Below are positions 1 through 11,174 of a stretch of 64,000 nucleotides of DNA, piece by piece (position 1 is the stretch's first letter; each line of letters begins with the position of its first letter). The DNA comes from Alphaproteobacteria bacterium (GTDB lineage Bacteria > Pseudomonadota > Alphaproteobacteria > Micropepsales > Micropepsaceae): positions 62,001 to 126,000 of the forward strand of contig CANJLC010000005.1 of the NCBI GenBank assembly GCA_947475445.1, written 5' to 3'. Both the position numbers and the translations under genes were made by a program. Below the pieces are notes generated by a model. It worked only from the letters and a program-made list of their open reading frames with translations. It was not told where the DNA came from and ran no database searches.

Positions 1-1175
1 CCATTCATGCCAGCGTGGGGGACGCCGGCGGCGACGTGATCCTGCGTGCCACGGCCGACCGGCTGACCCACCGCTTTGCACAGGAAGCGCAGATTTTCCG
101 CGTCGGCGGCGACGCTTTTGCGCTGCTGTTTGCCAAAAGCCGCCTGTCACCCGAAGCGCTGGGCGAGGCGCTGGTGGCCCAGTGCAGTCCGGCCCATCCC
201 TATGAAGGCCGCAATATTTTCGCGCCTGCCAGCGCCGGCATCGCGCTCAGCGGCGAAGACCCCCTGGCCATGATCAAGAATGCCGAAGTGGCGCTGGGCG
301 CGGCCAAGCGGCGCGGCGGCGACTGCGCCTGCGTCTATGACGCAAATTTGGAGGCCGATGCGCCCCACGATGCCGTGGCGCTGGAGGCCGATCTGCGCCG
401 GGCGCTGGACAATGACGAGATCGCCGTCTTCTACCAGCCGATCATGCGGCTGTCGGACCGCAGCGTGGCGGGATTCGAGGCGCTGCTGCGCTGGCACCAT
501 CCCGAGCGCGGCCTGATCGCGCCGGGGGACTTCATCGCCCATTCCGAAGAGACGGGCCTGATCGTGGCGCTGGGCCGTTTTGCGCTCGAGCGCGCCGCCG
601 CCGACCTGTCGCACTGGCAGCGTTATTTCCCGGTCAATCCGCCGCTGTTCGCGGCCGTCAATCTCTCGCGCCGGCAATTGCGTGACAGCGGCTTTGAAGC
701 CCTGTTCGGCCAGGTTTTGAAAAACAACCAGATCGCGCCCGGCAGCCTCAAGCTGGAAATCACGGAAAGCGCCGTGGGCAGCGACACGGAGCTGGCGGGC
801 ATGCTGGGCCGGCTGCGCGCCGCCGGGGCAGGGCTTTCGATCGACGATTTCGGCACCGGCGCTTCCACCCTCAGCCGGCTGCGCAGCCTTCCCTTCGACA
901 CCATCAAGATAGACCGCAGCTTCCTGGCCCGCCACGCCGGCAGCGAACTGGGCAATGACAGTGCCGTGGTGGTCAGCTCGGTGGTCGCCATGGCCCATGA
1001 ACTGGGCCGGGCCGTGGTGGTGGAAGGGGTTGAAAGCGAAGGCGATGCCGCCTGGCTGAATTCGCTGGGCTGCGCCTATGGCCAGGGCTATTATTTCTCC
1101 ACCCCGCTGGCGCCCGCCGAGGCGCTTGCCTTCATCGCAAAGCATTACGACGTCACAGCCGTGACGCCGTCCTGA
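1..1175 (+). CDS. GGDEF-EAL domain protein, 5'-truncated by window edge; degenerate GGDAF, EAL motifs intact
   Basis: RVGGDAFALLF; YQPIMRLSDRSVAGFEALLRW; ITESAVGSD; IDDFGTGASTLSRLRSLPFDTIKIDRSF; VEGVE; GQGYYFSTPL. Confidence 0.9.
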   Translation, partial: IHASVGDAGGDVILRATADRLTHRFAQEAQIFRVGGDAFALLFAKSRLSPEALGEALVAQCSPAHPYEGRNIFAPASAGIALSGEDPLAMIKNAEVALGAAKRRGGDCACVYDANLEADAPHDAVALEADLRRALDNDEIAVFYQPIMRLSDRSVAGFEALLRWHHPERGLIAPGDFIAHSEETGLIVALGRFALERAAADLSHWQRYFPVNPPLFAAVNLSRRQLRDSGFEALFGQVLKNNQIAPGSLKLEITESAVGSDTELAGMLGRLRAAGAGLSIDDFGTGASTLSRLRSLPFDTIKIDRSFLARHAGSELGNDSAVVVSSVVAMAHELGRAVVVEGVESEGDAAWLNSLGCAYGQGYYFSTPLAPAEALAFIAKHYDVTAVTPS

Positions 1176-1204
1176 AGCTTCATCAACCTCCAAGGGAGTT
1201 TTTC

Positions 1205-1705
1205 ATGACCATCAAGATTGGCGACAAGGTACCGTCCGGCACATTCATGCAGATGGTGGATGGCAAGCCCACCCCCATCACCACCGAGGAACTGTTCGCC
1301 GGCAAGACCGTGGCGCTGTTCGCGCTGCCCGGCGCCTTCACGCCCACCTGCTCGGCCAAGCATGTGCCGGGTTTTGTCCAGAATTCCGACGCCTTCAAGG
1401 CCAAGGGCGTGGACCAGATCGCCTGCGTTTCCGTCAACGACGCTTTTGTGATGGGCGCCTGGGGCAAGGACCAGGGCGCGGGCGACAAGGTGATGATGCT
1501 GGCCGACGGCAACGGCGATTTCACGCGCGCCCTGGGACTGGAATTCGACGCTTCCAAGTTCGGCATGGGCAAGCGCAGCCAGCGTTATTCCATGATCGTC
1601 AAGGATGGCGTGGTCAAGTCGCTGAATGTTGAAGCGCCGGGCGCCTTCGAAGTCTCCAGCGCCGAACATATGCTCAACGCCGGCCACCTCGAAGCGCTTC
1701 TCTAG
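1205..1705 (+). CDS. Peroxiredoxin (Prx5/AhpC-TSA type)
   Basis: ALPGAFTPTCSAKHVPGF active-site motif; RBS-like agggag upstream. Confidence 0.93.
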   Translation: MTIKIGDKVPSGTFMQMVDGKPTPITTEELFAGKTVALFALPGAFTPTCSAKHVPGFVQNSDAFKAKGVDQIACVSVNDAFVMGAWGKDQGAGDKVMMLADGNGDFTRALGLEFDASKFGMGKRSQRYSMIVKDGVVKSLNVEAPGAFEVSSAEHMLNAGHLEALL

Positions 1706-1708
1706 CGC

Positions 1709-2149
1709 CTATTCTTTTTTCGAATTTGGAATGGCCGACCGCGCAAGCGCGTCGGCCCTTTCGTTTTCGACATGGCCGTCATGGCCGCGCACCCAGACCC
1801 ATTTGATCTGGTGCCGCGCCATCGCGCCGTCCAGCGCCCGCCACAAATCCTCATTCTTGACCGGCTTCTTGTCAGCGGTCTTCCAACCCCGGGCTTTCCA
1901 GTTCTTGAGCCAGGTCGTCGCGCCATCCATCACATAACGCGAATCCGTATGGAGTGTGACGGCGGAAGGGTTCTTCAGCGCATTCAGGGCTTCGATCGCC
2001 GCCATCAACTCCATGCGGTTGTTGGTGGTGGCCGGATCGCCTCCGGACAATTCCTTTTCATGGCCGCCCACCCGCAGGATGGCGCCCCAGCCGCCGGGGC
2101 CGGGATTGCCGGAGCAGGCGCCATCCGTGAATATTTCAATGGCGCTCAA
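1709..2149 (-). CDS. rnhA: Ribonuclease HI
   Basis: [60 protein letters not shown]. Confidence 0.97.
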   Translation of the reverse strand: MSAIEIFTDGACSGNPGPGGWGAILRVGGHEKELSGGDPATTNNRMELMAAIEALNALKNPSAVTLHTDSRYVMDGATTWLKNWKARGWKTADKKPVKNEDLWRALDGAMARHQIKWVWVRGHDGHVENERADALARSAIPNSKKE

Positions 2150-3105
2150 AATCCGTATTCCCCGGCGCTTTTCACCTGCAGGTTGAAGCGCAATTTTTTC
2201 GCATATTCGCGCGGGTCTTTCGGCCGCACCAGGGCGTTGGGGTCGGGATTGAGCCAGTCATACAGGCGTGTCAGCAGGAAGCGCAGGGACGCGCCGCGCA
2301 TCAGCAGCGGCATGGCGGCGATTTCCGCATCCGTAATGGTGCGCACGCTGCGATAGCCTGCGATCATCGACCTCGCCTTGGTGACGTTGTAGGCGCCGTC
2401 GCTTTCAAAGCACCAGCTGCTCAGGGTCACGGCCAGGTCATAGGCCAGCATGTCGTTGCAGGCGAAATAAAAATCGATCACGCCGGAAAGCCGGTCGCCC
2501 ATGAACAGCACATTGTCGGGAAAAAGGTCGGCGTGAATGATGCCGGTGGGAAGATCGCGCGGCCAATCTTTTTCAAGCTCCGCCAGCGCATCGGCGATGA
2601 GCATTCCCAGGCCCCCCTGGACGGCCTCGGCCCGCGGGTTGGTGGCGTCGGCCAGCTCGCGCCAGCCCGCCGGTCCCAGGGCATTGGGCCGTGACAGGGC
2701 AAAGCCGTCGCCAGCCGCATGCAGCCGCGCCAGCGCTTCGCCCGCCGCCTGGCAATGATGGTTTTCCGGCCGGCGCAGGGAAATGCCGTTGAGGAAGGAC
2801 AGGATCGCCCCCGCCCGGCCCTTGACCATCGACCAGTTCTTGCCGGCCTGGTCCCGCACGGGTTGGGGGCAGGCGATACCGCGCGCCGCCAGGTGCTCCA
2901 TCAGCCCCAGGAAGAAAGGCAGGTCATCCACCTTCACCCGCTTTTCGTACAGCGTCAGGATGAAGGCGCCGCGGTCGGTCTGCAGGTAGAAATTGGAATT
3001 TTCCACCCCCTCGGCGATGCCCTTGAAGGACAAGGGCGTGCCAATGTCATAGCCGCGCAGCAGCCCTTCCAGATCCTCGAAGGTGACATCGGTGTAAACT
3101 GCCAT
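2146..3105 (-). CDS. thrB: Homoserine kinase (APH-fold ThrB type)
   Basis: [68 protein letters not shown]. Confidence 0.95.
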   Translation of the reverse strand: MAVYTDVTFEDLEGLLRGYDIGTPLSFKGIAEGVENSNFYLQTDRGAFILTLYEKRVKVDDLPFFLGLMEHLAARGIACPQPVRDQAGKNWSMVKGRAGAILSFLNGISLRRPENHHCQAAGEALARLHAAGDGFALSRPNALGPAGWRELADATNPRAEAVQGGLGMLIADALAELEKDWPRDLPTGIIHADLFPDNVLFMGDRLSGVIDFYFACNDMLAYDLAVTLSSWCFESDGAYNVTKARSMIAGYRSVRTITDAEIAAMPLLMRGASLRFLLTRLYDWLNPDPNALVRPKDPREYAKKLRFNLQVKSAGEYGF

Positions 3106-3239
3106 AATACCCCTGAAATACCCGATTCCCGCCTGCTTGGCTTCACTGGCCCGGCTGGCTACAACAGGGTTCTGAACTCGGCTGACTGCCGCGAAAAGTC
3201 AAGAATATCACGGGAATATCCAAGGGATACCGGCCTGCC

Positions 3240-3770
3240 ATGAAGCTTCCTGCCTTTTTCGTCCTCGCGCTTGGCGTAGTGCTGGCGGGCTGCACTGATG
3301 ACAAGCTGGGGCCGCAATGCCCCAGCGCCTCCGTTCTCAGCGACACGGCGGTGATGACGGTTTTCCGCGCCGGCGCCCCGGCCGACCCCTCGGGCGAGGC
3401 CTATACCGCCACCATGGGCGTGGTTCAAACCGAGTGCAGCTACCCCAAGGGCTCCAGCAGCGTGACGTCGAGCCTGGGCTTCACGGTGCGCGCCACCCGC
3501 GCGCCCAGCCCTGACGCGGCCAGCTATGTGCTGCCTTACTACATGGCAATCACCCAGGGCGACCGCATCCTCAGCAAGCGCTCGCTCACCCTGCGCATCA
3601 ATTTTGCCCCGGGCAGCGCCAGCACCAGCGTCGAGGAAAGCCTGCCCGAGGATATCCGCATCAACCTGGAGCCTACTCATCCGCCTACGGATTATCAGCT
3701 GCTGCTGGGCTTCCAGCTGACCGATGCCCAGCGCGCCTATAACCAGACCAGGGCGCGTTACACCCCATGA
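3240..3770 (+). CDS. Putative lipoprotein, unknown function
   Basis: Signal peptide with lipobox (VVLAGC); ORF between thrB and argS; stop overlaps argS start (ATGA). Confidence 0.75.
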   Translation: MKLPAFFVLALGVVLAGCTDDKLGPQCPSASVLSDTAVMTVFRAGAPADPSGEAYTATMGVVQTECSYPKGSSSVTSSLGFTVRATRAPSPDAASYVLPYYMAITQGDRILSKRSLTLRINFAPGSASTSVEESLPEDIRINLEPTHPPTDYQLLLGFQLTDAQRAYNQTRARYTP

Positions 3771-5506
3771 CATCGCTGGCGGGCGAACTGTCCGCGATTG
3801 CTGGAAAGGCTTTCGTGAGCGAAGGCCTGGCGGAACATTTCGGCCAGGTGATGCTGTCCGACCGGCCGGATCTGTGCCAGTTCCAGTGCAATGGCGCGCT
3901 GGCCGCGGCGAAAGCGGCCAAGGCCAATCCGCGCGATATCGCCACGAAAATCGTGGCGCATCTGAAAAACGATGCGCGTTTCGCCAAGGTCGAGATTGCA
4001 GGGCCGGGTTTTATCAACCTGGACCTGACGGATGCCGCCCTGACTGCGCTGCTGGCGAATTCGGGCGAGGCGCGGACTGGCACGGGCAAAACCGTGGTGA
4101 TCGATTTTGGCGGGCCTAATGTCGCCAAGCCCATGCATGTGGGACATCTTCGCTCGTCCATCATCGGCGATTGCCTGCAGCGGCTTTACCGAGCCAATGG
4201 CTGGAAAGTGATCAGCGACGTTCATCTGGGCGATTGGGGCCTGCAGATGGGCCAATTGATTTCCGAAGTGGAATTGCGGGAAATCGCGCCGGTCTATTTC
4301 GACGCCGCCTTTACAGGTCCGTATCCCGAATTTTCGCCGGTGACGATGGAGGATTTGGAAGAAATGTATCCGGCGGCCTCCGCGGCCTGCAAGGCTGATC
4401 CGGCGCGGCTGGACAAGGCGCGCCGCGCCACGGTCGAGCTGCAGGATGGCCGGCCAGGCTATCGCGCCTTGTGGCAGCATTTCGTGAAAGTCTCGGAAGT
4501 GGGGCTGGAGCGCGAATTCGCCAGCCTGGGCGTTCGGTTCGATTTGTGGAACGGCGAATCCTCCGTGCATGCCCTGATCGCGCCCATGCTGGACGATCTG
4601 AAAAAGCGCGGCCTGGCGGAAACCAGCGAAGGCGCGCTTGTGGTCAATATCGCCACCGACAGTGACAAGAAGCCGATGCCGCCGCTGATCCTGGTGAAAT
4701 CGGAAGGCGGTGTTTTGTACGGCACCACCGACCTGGCCACGGTGATCGAGCGAGTGCGCGATTACGATCCGGATCTCATTCTCTATGTGGTGGACCACCG
4801 CCAGCATGGCCATTTCGAGCAGGTATTCCGCGCTGCGCAAAAGGCGAGATTGCAGGGCCGGGCCGAGCTGGAACATGTCGGCTATGGCACCATGAACGGC
4901 GCCGATGGCAAGCCGTTCAAGACCCGCGCCGGCGGCGTGATGAAGCTTTACGACCTGATCGCCATGGCCACGGTGGAAGCCAATACGCGGCTGGCCGAGC
5001 AGGGCCTGGGCGCGGATTATACCGCCGAGGAGAAAGCCAATATCGCGCGGCAGGTCGGCATCGCCACCATCAAGTTCGCCGATCTCTCCAACCACCGCAC
5101 CACGGATTATATTTTCGACCTGGAGCGCTTTTCGAAATTCGAGGGCAAGACCGGACCCTACCTGCAATATGCGGCCGTGCGCATCCAGTCCATCCTGCGC
5201 AAGGCGGAAGGCAATGTCGTGGGCGATGCGGCCATCCATTCGCCGGAAGAGCGGGCGCTGGTGCTGCATCTCCTCGCAAAAGCCGATATCCTGATTGCGG
5301 CCGAGCTCAAGCGCGCGCCCAATATTCTTTGCGACTATGCTTTTGAGCTGGCCCAGAAGTTCAGCCGCTTTTATGCCGAACACCACATCATGTCGGAACC
5401 CGATGCCGCCCTGCGGGCGCAGCGCCTGGGCCTGTGTGCCCGGACTTTGACCGTTTTAAGCGGGATTCTGGCCATTTTGGGCATCGAAGTTCCCGAAAGA
5501 ATGTGA
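3767..5506 (+). CDS. argS: Arginyl-tRNA synthetase
   Basis: DFGGPNVAKPMHVGHLRSSIIGD (HIGH region), GDWGLQMGQLI, C-terminal anticodon-binding domain. Confidence 0.97.
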   Translation: MTSLAGELSAIAGKAFVSEGLAEHFGQVMLSDRPDLCQFQCNGALAAAKAAKANPRDIATKIVAHLKNDARFAKVEIAGPGFINLDLTDAALTALLANSGEARTGTGKTVVIDFGGPNVAKPMHVGHLRSSIIGDCLQRLYRANGWKVISDVHLGDWGLQMGQLISEVELREIAPVYFDAAFTGPYPEFSPVTMEDLEEMYPAASAACKADPARLDKARRATVELQDGRPGYRALWQHFVKVSEVGLEREFASLGVRFDLWNGESSVHALIAPMLDDLKKRGLAETSEGALVVNIATDSDKKPMPPLILVKSEGGVLYGTTDLATVIERVRDYDPDLILYVVDHRQHGHFEQVFRAAQKARLQGRAELEHVGYGTMNGADGKPFKTRAGGVMKLYDLIAMATVEANTRLAEQGLGADYTAEEKANIARQVGIATIKFADLSNHRTTDYIFDLERFSKFEGKTGPYLQYAAVRIQSILRKAEGNVVGDAAIHSPEERALVLHLLAKADILIAAELKRAPNILCDYAFELAQKFSRFYAEHHIMSEPDAALRAQRLGLCARTLTVLSGILAILGIEVPERM

Positions 5507-5611
5507 GTAAGTCAGCCCTTCGGGCGGCTTTCGTTGACTCCCCATTGGTCCCCCCTAAAATGCCAGCAACAGGACAGTCCGCCGGGAGGCGCGCCGCCCT
5601 GGCCAACACAT

Positions 5612-5812
5612 GATCCCTCGCGGGAGAGGTCGTTTTCAGTACGGCGCCGAAGGAGCAACCACCCGGAAACTCTCAGGCAAAAGGACCGCGAAGGTGATGA
5701 CATTCTGGAAAGCGGCGCACGCCTTCATGTTGCGCCCACCGAAGGGGTAACCCCAGTTCTTCAACGGAAGAGCAAGGCGGGGGAAAACTCTCAGGTCCCA
5801 TGACAGACGGGT
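5612..5812 (+). promoter_or_regulatory. Tandem glycine riboswitch (two aptamers) upstream of gcvT
   Basis: Two aptamer signatures: ggagaggtc...gccgaaggagcaa...aactctcaggcaaaaggaccg and ctggaaagc...caccgaaggggtaa...aactctcaggtcccatgacag; directly precedes gcvT-H-PA-PB. Confidence 0.93.
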
Positions 5813-5857
5813 TCGCGGTTTTTTGGCCGCGGAATTTTGCACCTGATGGGACAGTTT

Positions 5858-6973
5858 ATGGATAGCTCTGAAACTTTGCGCCGCACGCCGCTTTACGCCC
5901 TGCATCTGGAGCTGGGCGGCAAAATGGTGCCTTTCGCCGGCTACGAAATGCCCGTGCAATATCCGGCCGGCATTTTGAAAGAACATCTGCACACCCGCGA
6001 AAAAGCAGGCCTGTTCGATGTCTCGCATATGGGCCAGGCGTTTTTGGCGGGCGGCGATCCGTCTGCGGCGCTGGAACGTCTCACCCCCGCCGATGTCGCC
6101 GGCTTGAAGGAAGGCATGCAGCGCTATGGCCTGCTGCTGACCCACCAGGGCACCATCAAGGATGATTTCATGTTCTCGCGACTGGCGGGAGAGGCGCCGC
6201 TTTACCTGGTGGTCAATGCCGGCTGCAAGGAAGGCGATTTCGAATATATCGCCGCGCAGTTGAAAGGTCTGGCCACGCTGACGCCGCGTCCCGACCGCGC
6301 CTTGCTGTCGCTGCAGGGCCCGCTGGCGGCGCAGGCGCTGGCACGTCACACCCGTCCTGATATCTCCAGTCTCACTTTCATGCAGGTGGTTCGCTGTGAG
6401 GTGGCCGGCGCCCGCGCCATTGTCAGCCGCACCGGCTATACCGGCGAAGACGGTTTTGAGATTTCCCTGGAAGGCGCCGACGCCGAGCGCGTCGCCCGCG
6501 CCCTGCTGGGCGAACCCGAAGTGATGCCGATTGGCCTTGGCGCCCGCGACAGCCTGCGGCTGGAAGCAGGGCTCTGCCTGTATGGCCATGACATGGACGA
6601 GACGGTGGATCCCGTGGAAGCCAATCTGGTCTGGTCCATCGGCAAGCGGCGCAAGGCGGAAGGCGGCTTCGCCGGCGCCAATATCGTTCTCGACAAGCTA
6701 TTGAACGGGGTGGCCAAGAAGCGCGTCGGCATATTGCCGGAAGGCCGCGCCCCCGCGCGCGAAGGCTCGGGAATCGCCGTGGATGGCAAGATCGTGGGCC
6801 GCGTCACGTCCGGCGGCTTCGGTCCCAGCCTGAACGGGCCGCTGGCGATGGGCTATGTGGAAAGCCCTTTCGCGGCCCTGGGCACGAAACTGGAATTGAT
6901 GGTGCGGGGCAAGGCGCTGGCGGCGGTCGTGGCGCCCATGCCTTTCGTGCCCCACGGTTACAAGCGCAATTGA
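5858..6973 (+). CDS. gcvT: Aminomethyltransferase (glycine cleavage T protein); ATG at 5858 preferred over TTG at 5837
   Basis: TPLYALHLELGGKMVPFAGYEMPVQYPAGILKEHLHTREKAGLFDVSHMGQ; RTGYTGEDGFEI. Confidence 0.96.
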   Translation: MDSSETLRRTPLYALHLELGGKMVPFAGYEMPVQYPAGILKEHLHTREKAGLFDVSHMGQAFLAGGDPSAALERLTPADVAGLKEGMQRYGLLLTHQGTIKDDFMFSRLAGEAPLYLVVNAGCKEGDFEYIAAQLKGLATLTPRPDRALLSLQGPLAAQALARHTRPDISSLTFMQVVRCEVAGARAIVSRTGYTGEDGFEISLEGADAERVARALLGEPEVMPIGLGARDSLRLEAGLCLYGHDMDETVDPVEANLVWSIGKRRKAEGGFAGANIVLDKLLNGVAKKRVGILPEGRAPAREGSGIAVDGKIVGRVTSGGFGPSLNGPLAMGYVESPFAALGTKLELMVRGKALAAVVAPMPFVPHGYKRN

Positions 6974-6983
6974 GGAGCAGGAT

Positions 6984-7358
6984 ATGAGCGAGACACGTTT
7001 TACCGACCAGCATGAATGGGTCACACTGGATGGTGACAACGCCACCGTTGGCATCACCAAATACGCCGCCGAAGCGCTGGGCGATGTGGTGTTCGTGGAA
7101 TTGCCGCAGAAGGGCCGCAAGGTCGGCGCCGGCGCGGAAGCCGCCGTGGTGGAAAGCGTCAAGGCCGCCAGCGAAGTCTATTCGCCGGTGGGCGGCGAAG
7201 TCAGCGAAGCCAATGCCGCGCTGGAAGCCGCTCCCGCCACCGTCAATGACGACCCGGAAGGGTCGGGCTGGTTCTTCAAGCTGAAGGGTGTTTCGGCCGG
7301 CGATTTCGCCAAGCTGATGACCAAGGACGCCTATGCCGAGTTTGTGAAGGGATTGTAG
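6984..7358 (+). CDS. gcvH: Glycine cleavage system H protein
   Basis: [36 protein letters not shown]; lipoyl motif [19 protein letters not shown]. Confidence 0.97.
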   Translation: MSETRFTDQHEWVTLDGDNATVGITKYAAEALGDVVFVELPQKGRKVGAGAEAAVVESVKAASEVYSPVGGEVSEANAALEAAPATVNDDPEGSGWFFKLKGVSAGDFAKLMTKDAYAEFVKGL

Positions 7359-7359
7359 A

Positions 7360-8703
7360 ATGCGTTACCTGCCGCTTTCTTCCGATGACCGCAGCGCGAT
7401 GCTGAAGAAGATCGGCGCACCGGGCATCGACGCGCTGTTCGCTGATGTGCCGCAAGCCGCCGTGGTGCCGCTTTCCGTCTTCAATCTGCCCGACACGCAA
7501 GGCGAGCTCGAAGTGGACCGTGCGCTGTCGAAGCTGGCGGCCCGGAATGTGGCGGCGGGGGCGGGGCCGTTTTTCTGCGGCGCCGGCGCCTACAAGCATC
7601 ATGTGCCCAGCGCGGTCGATCATTTGATCCAGCGTTCGGAATTCCTCACCTCCTACACGCCCTACCAGCCGGAAATCGCCCAGGGCACGCTGCAATATCT
7701 GTTCGAATTCCAGACTCAGGTGGCGCTGCTCACCGGCATGGAAGTGGCCAATGCCTCGCTTTATGACGGCTCCACCGCCACCGCCGAAGCCGTGATGATG
7801 GCCCAGCGTCTGACACGGCGCGGCAAGGCCATCCTGTCGGGCGGCCTGCATCCCCATTATGCCGAAACCGTGGAAACCGTTGCCGGGCTTCAGGGCGTCA
7901 TCGCCCGTGCGCCCGTCACGCCGGGCAGCGCCGAAGACCTGATTGCCCTGATCGACGATGAAACCGCCTGTGTCGTGGTGCAGAGCCCCGATGTGTTCGG
8001 CCTGATCCGCAATTTGCGCCCCATTGCAGAAGCCGCCCATGCCAAGGGCGCGCTGCTGATCGCGGTGGTGACGGAGATCGTGTCGCTGGGACTTCTGGAA
8101 TCGCCGGGCGCGCAGGGCGCCGATATCGTGGCGGCAGAGGGCCAGAGCATCGGCAACGGCCTGAATTTCGGCGGCCCTTATGTCGGCCTGTTCGCCACGC
8201 GCGAAAAATTCCTGCGCCAGATGCCGGGCCGTCTGACCGGCGAGACCGCGGATATCGAAGGACGCCGCGGCTATGTGCTGACGCTGTCCACCCGCGAGCA
8301 GCATATCCGCCGCGAAAAGGCGACCAGCAATATCTGCACCAATTCCGGCCTTTGCACCCTGGCTTTCACCATCCATCTGTCGCTGCTGGGTGAGGAAGGC
8401 TTTACCCGCCTGGCGCGGCTGAACCATGCCAAGGCCAGCGCCCTGGCCGACAGGCTTTGCGCCATTGCCGGCGTCGAACTGGTGACGCCGACCTTCTTCA
8501 ATGAGTTCACGCTCAAATTGCCCAAGCCGGCGGCGCCGTTGGTGGATGCCTTGGCGAACAAGGGCGTGATTGCGGGCGTACCCGCATCGCGCCTGCTGCC
8601 GCACGACAAATCCGCGGCCAATCTCCTGATTGTCGCCGCCACCGAAACCTGCACCGACGATGACATCGCCGCTTTCGCGGGCGCCCTGAAGGAGGTGCTG
8701 TAA
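7360..8703 (+). CDS. gcvPA: Glycine dehydrogenase (decarboxylating) subunit 1
   Basis: [66 protein letters not shown]. Confidence 0.96.
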   Translation: MRYLPLSSDDRSAMLKKIGAPGIDALFADVPQAAVVPLSVFNLPDTQGELEVDRALSKLAARNVAAGAGPFFCGAGAYKHHVPSAVDHLIQRSEFLTSYTPYQPEIAQGTLQYLFEFQTQVALLTGMEVANASLYDGSTATAEAVMMAQRLTRRGKAILSGGLHPHYAETVETVAGLQGVIARAPVTPGSAEDLIALIDDETACVVVQSPDVFGLIRNLRPIAEAAHAKGALLIAVVTEIVSLGLLESPGAQGADIVAAEGQSIGNGLNFGGPYVGLFATREKFLRQMPGRLTGETADIEGRRGYVLTLSTREQHIRREKATSNICTNSGLCTLAFTIHLSLLGEEGFTRLARLNHAKASALADRLCAIAGVELVTPTFFNEFTLKLPKPAAPLVDALANKGVIAGVPASRLLPHDKSAANLLIVAATETCTDDDIAAFAGALKEVL

Positions 8704-10274
8704 TGGATATCGAAGCCAATCGCCGCCGCGTCACCGCGCCGGGCTATCACCCGCCCGAGGAACTGCCCACCATTTCCGGTGACCGGGGCCTGGACCATGA
8801 AGAAAAGCTGATCTTCGAGATTGGCCGCGACGGTGTCACCGGCGTGGACCTGCCGCAAACCCAGATTGCCGCGACGCGGTTGGGCGGCCAGAAACGCAAG
8901 GGCGCCATCGGCTTGCCGGGCCTCAGCGAGCCGGAAGTGATCCGCCATTATGTGCGGCTGTCGCGCAAGAACTACGCCATCGATGCGGGGCTTTATCCGC
9001 TGGGCTCCTGCACCATGAAGCATAATCCGCGGCTGAACGAGAAAATGGCGCGTCTGCCCGGCTTTGGCGATTTGCATCCGCTGGCGCCGCGATCCACCAC
9101 CCAGGGTGCGCTGGAGCTGATATCCGAACTGATGGGCTGGCTCACCACGCTGACCGGCATGCCGGCCGTTGCCATGTCACCCAAGGCGGGCGCGCATGGC
9201 GAATTGTGCGGCCTTCTCGCCATCCGGGCGGCCATCGCCGCCAGAGGCGAAAACCGTCCCCGCATCCTGGTGCCGGAATCGGCCCATGGCACCAATCCCG
9301 CCACCGCTGCCTTTGCCGGCTTTACCGTGGACGAAGTGCCCGCCAAGCCCAATGGGCGCGTGGATGCCGAGGCGCTGAAAGCCAAGCTGGGTCCCGATGT
9401 GGCGGCGATCATGCTGACCAATCCCAACACTTGCGGGCTGTTCGAAGGCGAAGTGATCGAGATCGCCAAGGCGGTGCACGAAGCGGGCGCTTACTTCTAC
9501 TGTGACGGCGCGAATTTCAACGCAATCGCGGGCCGGGTACGGCCGGGCGATCTGGGCATCGACGCCATGCATATCAACCTGCACAAGACCTTCTCGACCC
9601 CGCATGGCGGCGGTGGTCCGGGCGCGGGTCCGGTGGTGCTTTCGGCGGCGCTGGCGCCTTTCGCGCCCTTGCCCCTGCTGGTGGCGGAGGGCGACGGCTT
9701 CAAGCTGGTGGAAGATCGCGACGAACTCCCGGCCGGGGCGCAGCCCTTTGGCCGCATGAGCGCCTTCCATGGCCAGATGGGCATGTTCGTCCGCGCTTTG
9801 TCCTACATGCTGTCCCATGGCCGGGACGGCGTGCGCCAGGCCTCGGAAGATGCGGTACTCTCGGCCAATTACATCCTGGCCTCGCTGAAGGACGTGATGA
9901 GCGCGCCGTTCGGTGACGGTCCCTGCATGCACGAAGCCTTGTTCGATGACAGCTTCCTGGACGGCACGGGCGTGACCACGCTGGATTTCGCCAAGGCGAT
10001 GATCGACGAAGGCTATCACCCCATGACCATGTATTTCCCGCTGGTGGTGCATGGCGCCATGCTGATCGAGCCCACGGAAAGCGAAAGCCGGGAGTCGCTG
10101 GACCGCTTCATCCATGTGCTGCGGGAAATGGCGCTGGAAGCCAAGGCCGGCAAGACCGCCCGCTTCGATGGCGCGCCGCGCCTGGCGCCGCGCCGACGCC
10201 TGGATGAGACGGCAGCAGCCCGCAAGCCGGTGCTGCGCTGGAAACGTCCGGAGCTCCCGCAGGCTGCGGAATAA
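8703..10274 (+). CDS. gcvPB: Glycine dehydrogenase (decarboxylating) subunit 2
   Basis: LYPLGSCTMKHNPRLNE; PLP site INLHKTFSTPHGGGGPGAGPV. Confidence 0.96.
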   Translation: MDIEANRRRVTAPGYHPPEELPTISGDRGLDHEEKLIFEIGRDGVTGVDLPQTQIAATRLGGQKRKGAIGLPGLSEPEVIRHYVRLSRKNYAIDAGLYPLGSCTMKHNPRLNEKMARLPGFGDLHPLAPRSTTQGALELISELMGWLTTLTGMPAVAMSPKAGAHGELCGLLAIRAAIAARGENRPRILVPESAHGTNPATAAFAGFTVDEVPAKPNGRVDAEALKAKLGPDVAAIMLTNPNTCGLFEGEVIEIAKAVHEAGAYFYCDGANFNAIAGRVRPGDLGIDAMHINLHKTFSTPHGGGGPGAGPVVLSAALAPFAPLPLLVAEGDGFKLVEDRDELPAGAQPFGRMSAFHGQMGMFVRALSYMLSHGRDGVRQASEDAVLSANYILASLKDVMSAPFGDGPCMHEALFDDSFLDGTGVTTLDFAKAMIDEGYHPMTMYFPLVVHGAMLIEPTESESRESLDRFIHVLREMALEAKAGKTARFDGAPRLAPRRRLDETAAARKPVLRWKRPELPQAAE

Positions 10275-11099
10275 ATGAGTGCAAACCGCGTCGCGACAGC
10301 ATTTTTTGGGATAGTCCTGATCGCGTTAGTCGCGCAATCATCTCAGCTTGCGGCTCAAGAGGATGCCTATGCCGGTGTCCATACCCTTGGCGTAATCTCA
10401 GCATTGGGAAACACGGCCTTCTACCAAAAGCAGGGCATTACCGTTTTTGACACTTATGACAAAAGTTTTGCGTTGGACTGGAATGTTGACGCGAAGGTTT
10501 CACAAGCTCTTTCAACTACGCTTGCGGCTCGGTTCGGTATCAAACCTGCTCCGCCGCTTCCCAGCAAAACGAACGATGCTTTTTTACGGATTGGAATTTT
10601 CGACAGCGGCCCCGACTTCAAAAAGCTATCTGCTTATCTCAAGCAATTGCCATCCGCCGGGGATGTTGATGCTTTTATGGTTGTTCTCCCCGCTAGAATT
10701 AAGGAGGACCTTTATATGGCGCCGCGCACGTTAACGGGCATTGGGCTTTATCGCGAAACAAGCAGGTCGGTTGCCTTAACGAATATCGAAATGTATGCGG
10801 CGTTTGGCATCGTGGTCGTTGAAGCCAGAACTGGGAATGTAATTTCTTGGGGGTATGCAGACGCATTTGGCAATGCACGTCACCGACAAGGATATGTCCG
10901 TTCGAGCTGTCTTGGTTCATGGCCTACGACAGTCGACGACATCTCTTCTGATCAAAAACAGACAATAAATGCGCAGACGGAAAAACTGGTTTTTCGAGGT
11001 GTGGCTGCTGCTTTAAGGGGTATCGGATTGCCCGTTGACCTTGTTCCGAATGAATTACCATCGCAACCTGCTATCATTCAGTGCAGTGAACCGTCTTAA
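10275..11099 (+). CDS. Hypothetical exported protein, relatively AT-rich
   Basis: 274-aa ORF with N-terminal signal-like hydrophobic segment; ATG abuts gcvPB stop (taaATG). Confidence 0.7.
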   Translation: MSANRVATAFFGIVLIALVAQSSQLAAQEDAYAGVHTLGVISALGNTAFYQKQGITVFDTYDKSFALDWNVDAKVSQALSTTLAARFGIKPAPPLPSKTNDAFLRIGIFDSGPDFKKLSAYLKQLPSAGDVDAFMVVLPARIKEDLYMAPRTLTGIGLYRETSRSVALTNIEMYAAFGIVVVEARTGNVISWGYADAFGNARHRQGYVRSSCLGSWPTTVDDISSDQKQTINAQTEKLVFRGVAAALRGIGLPVDLVPNELPSQPAIIQCSEPS

Positions 11100-11105
11100 G
11101 CTCTG

Positions 11106-11146
11106 CCGAAAAAAAGAAACCCCGCGGGCGGATCGCCGCGCGGGGT
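11106..11146 (-). terminator. Rho-independent terminator of the pentapeptide-repeat gene (minus strand)
   Basis: GC-rich hairpin cccgcgggcg-gatc-gccgcgcgggg with T-tract (tttcttttttt) on the minus strand. Confidence 0.75.
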
Positions 11147-11174
11147 CAGGTCAAGCCCTCAGGGGAAAAGAGAG

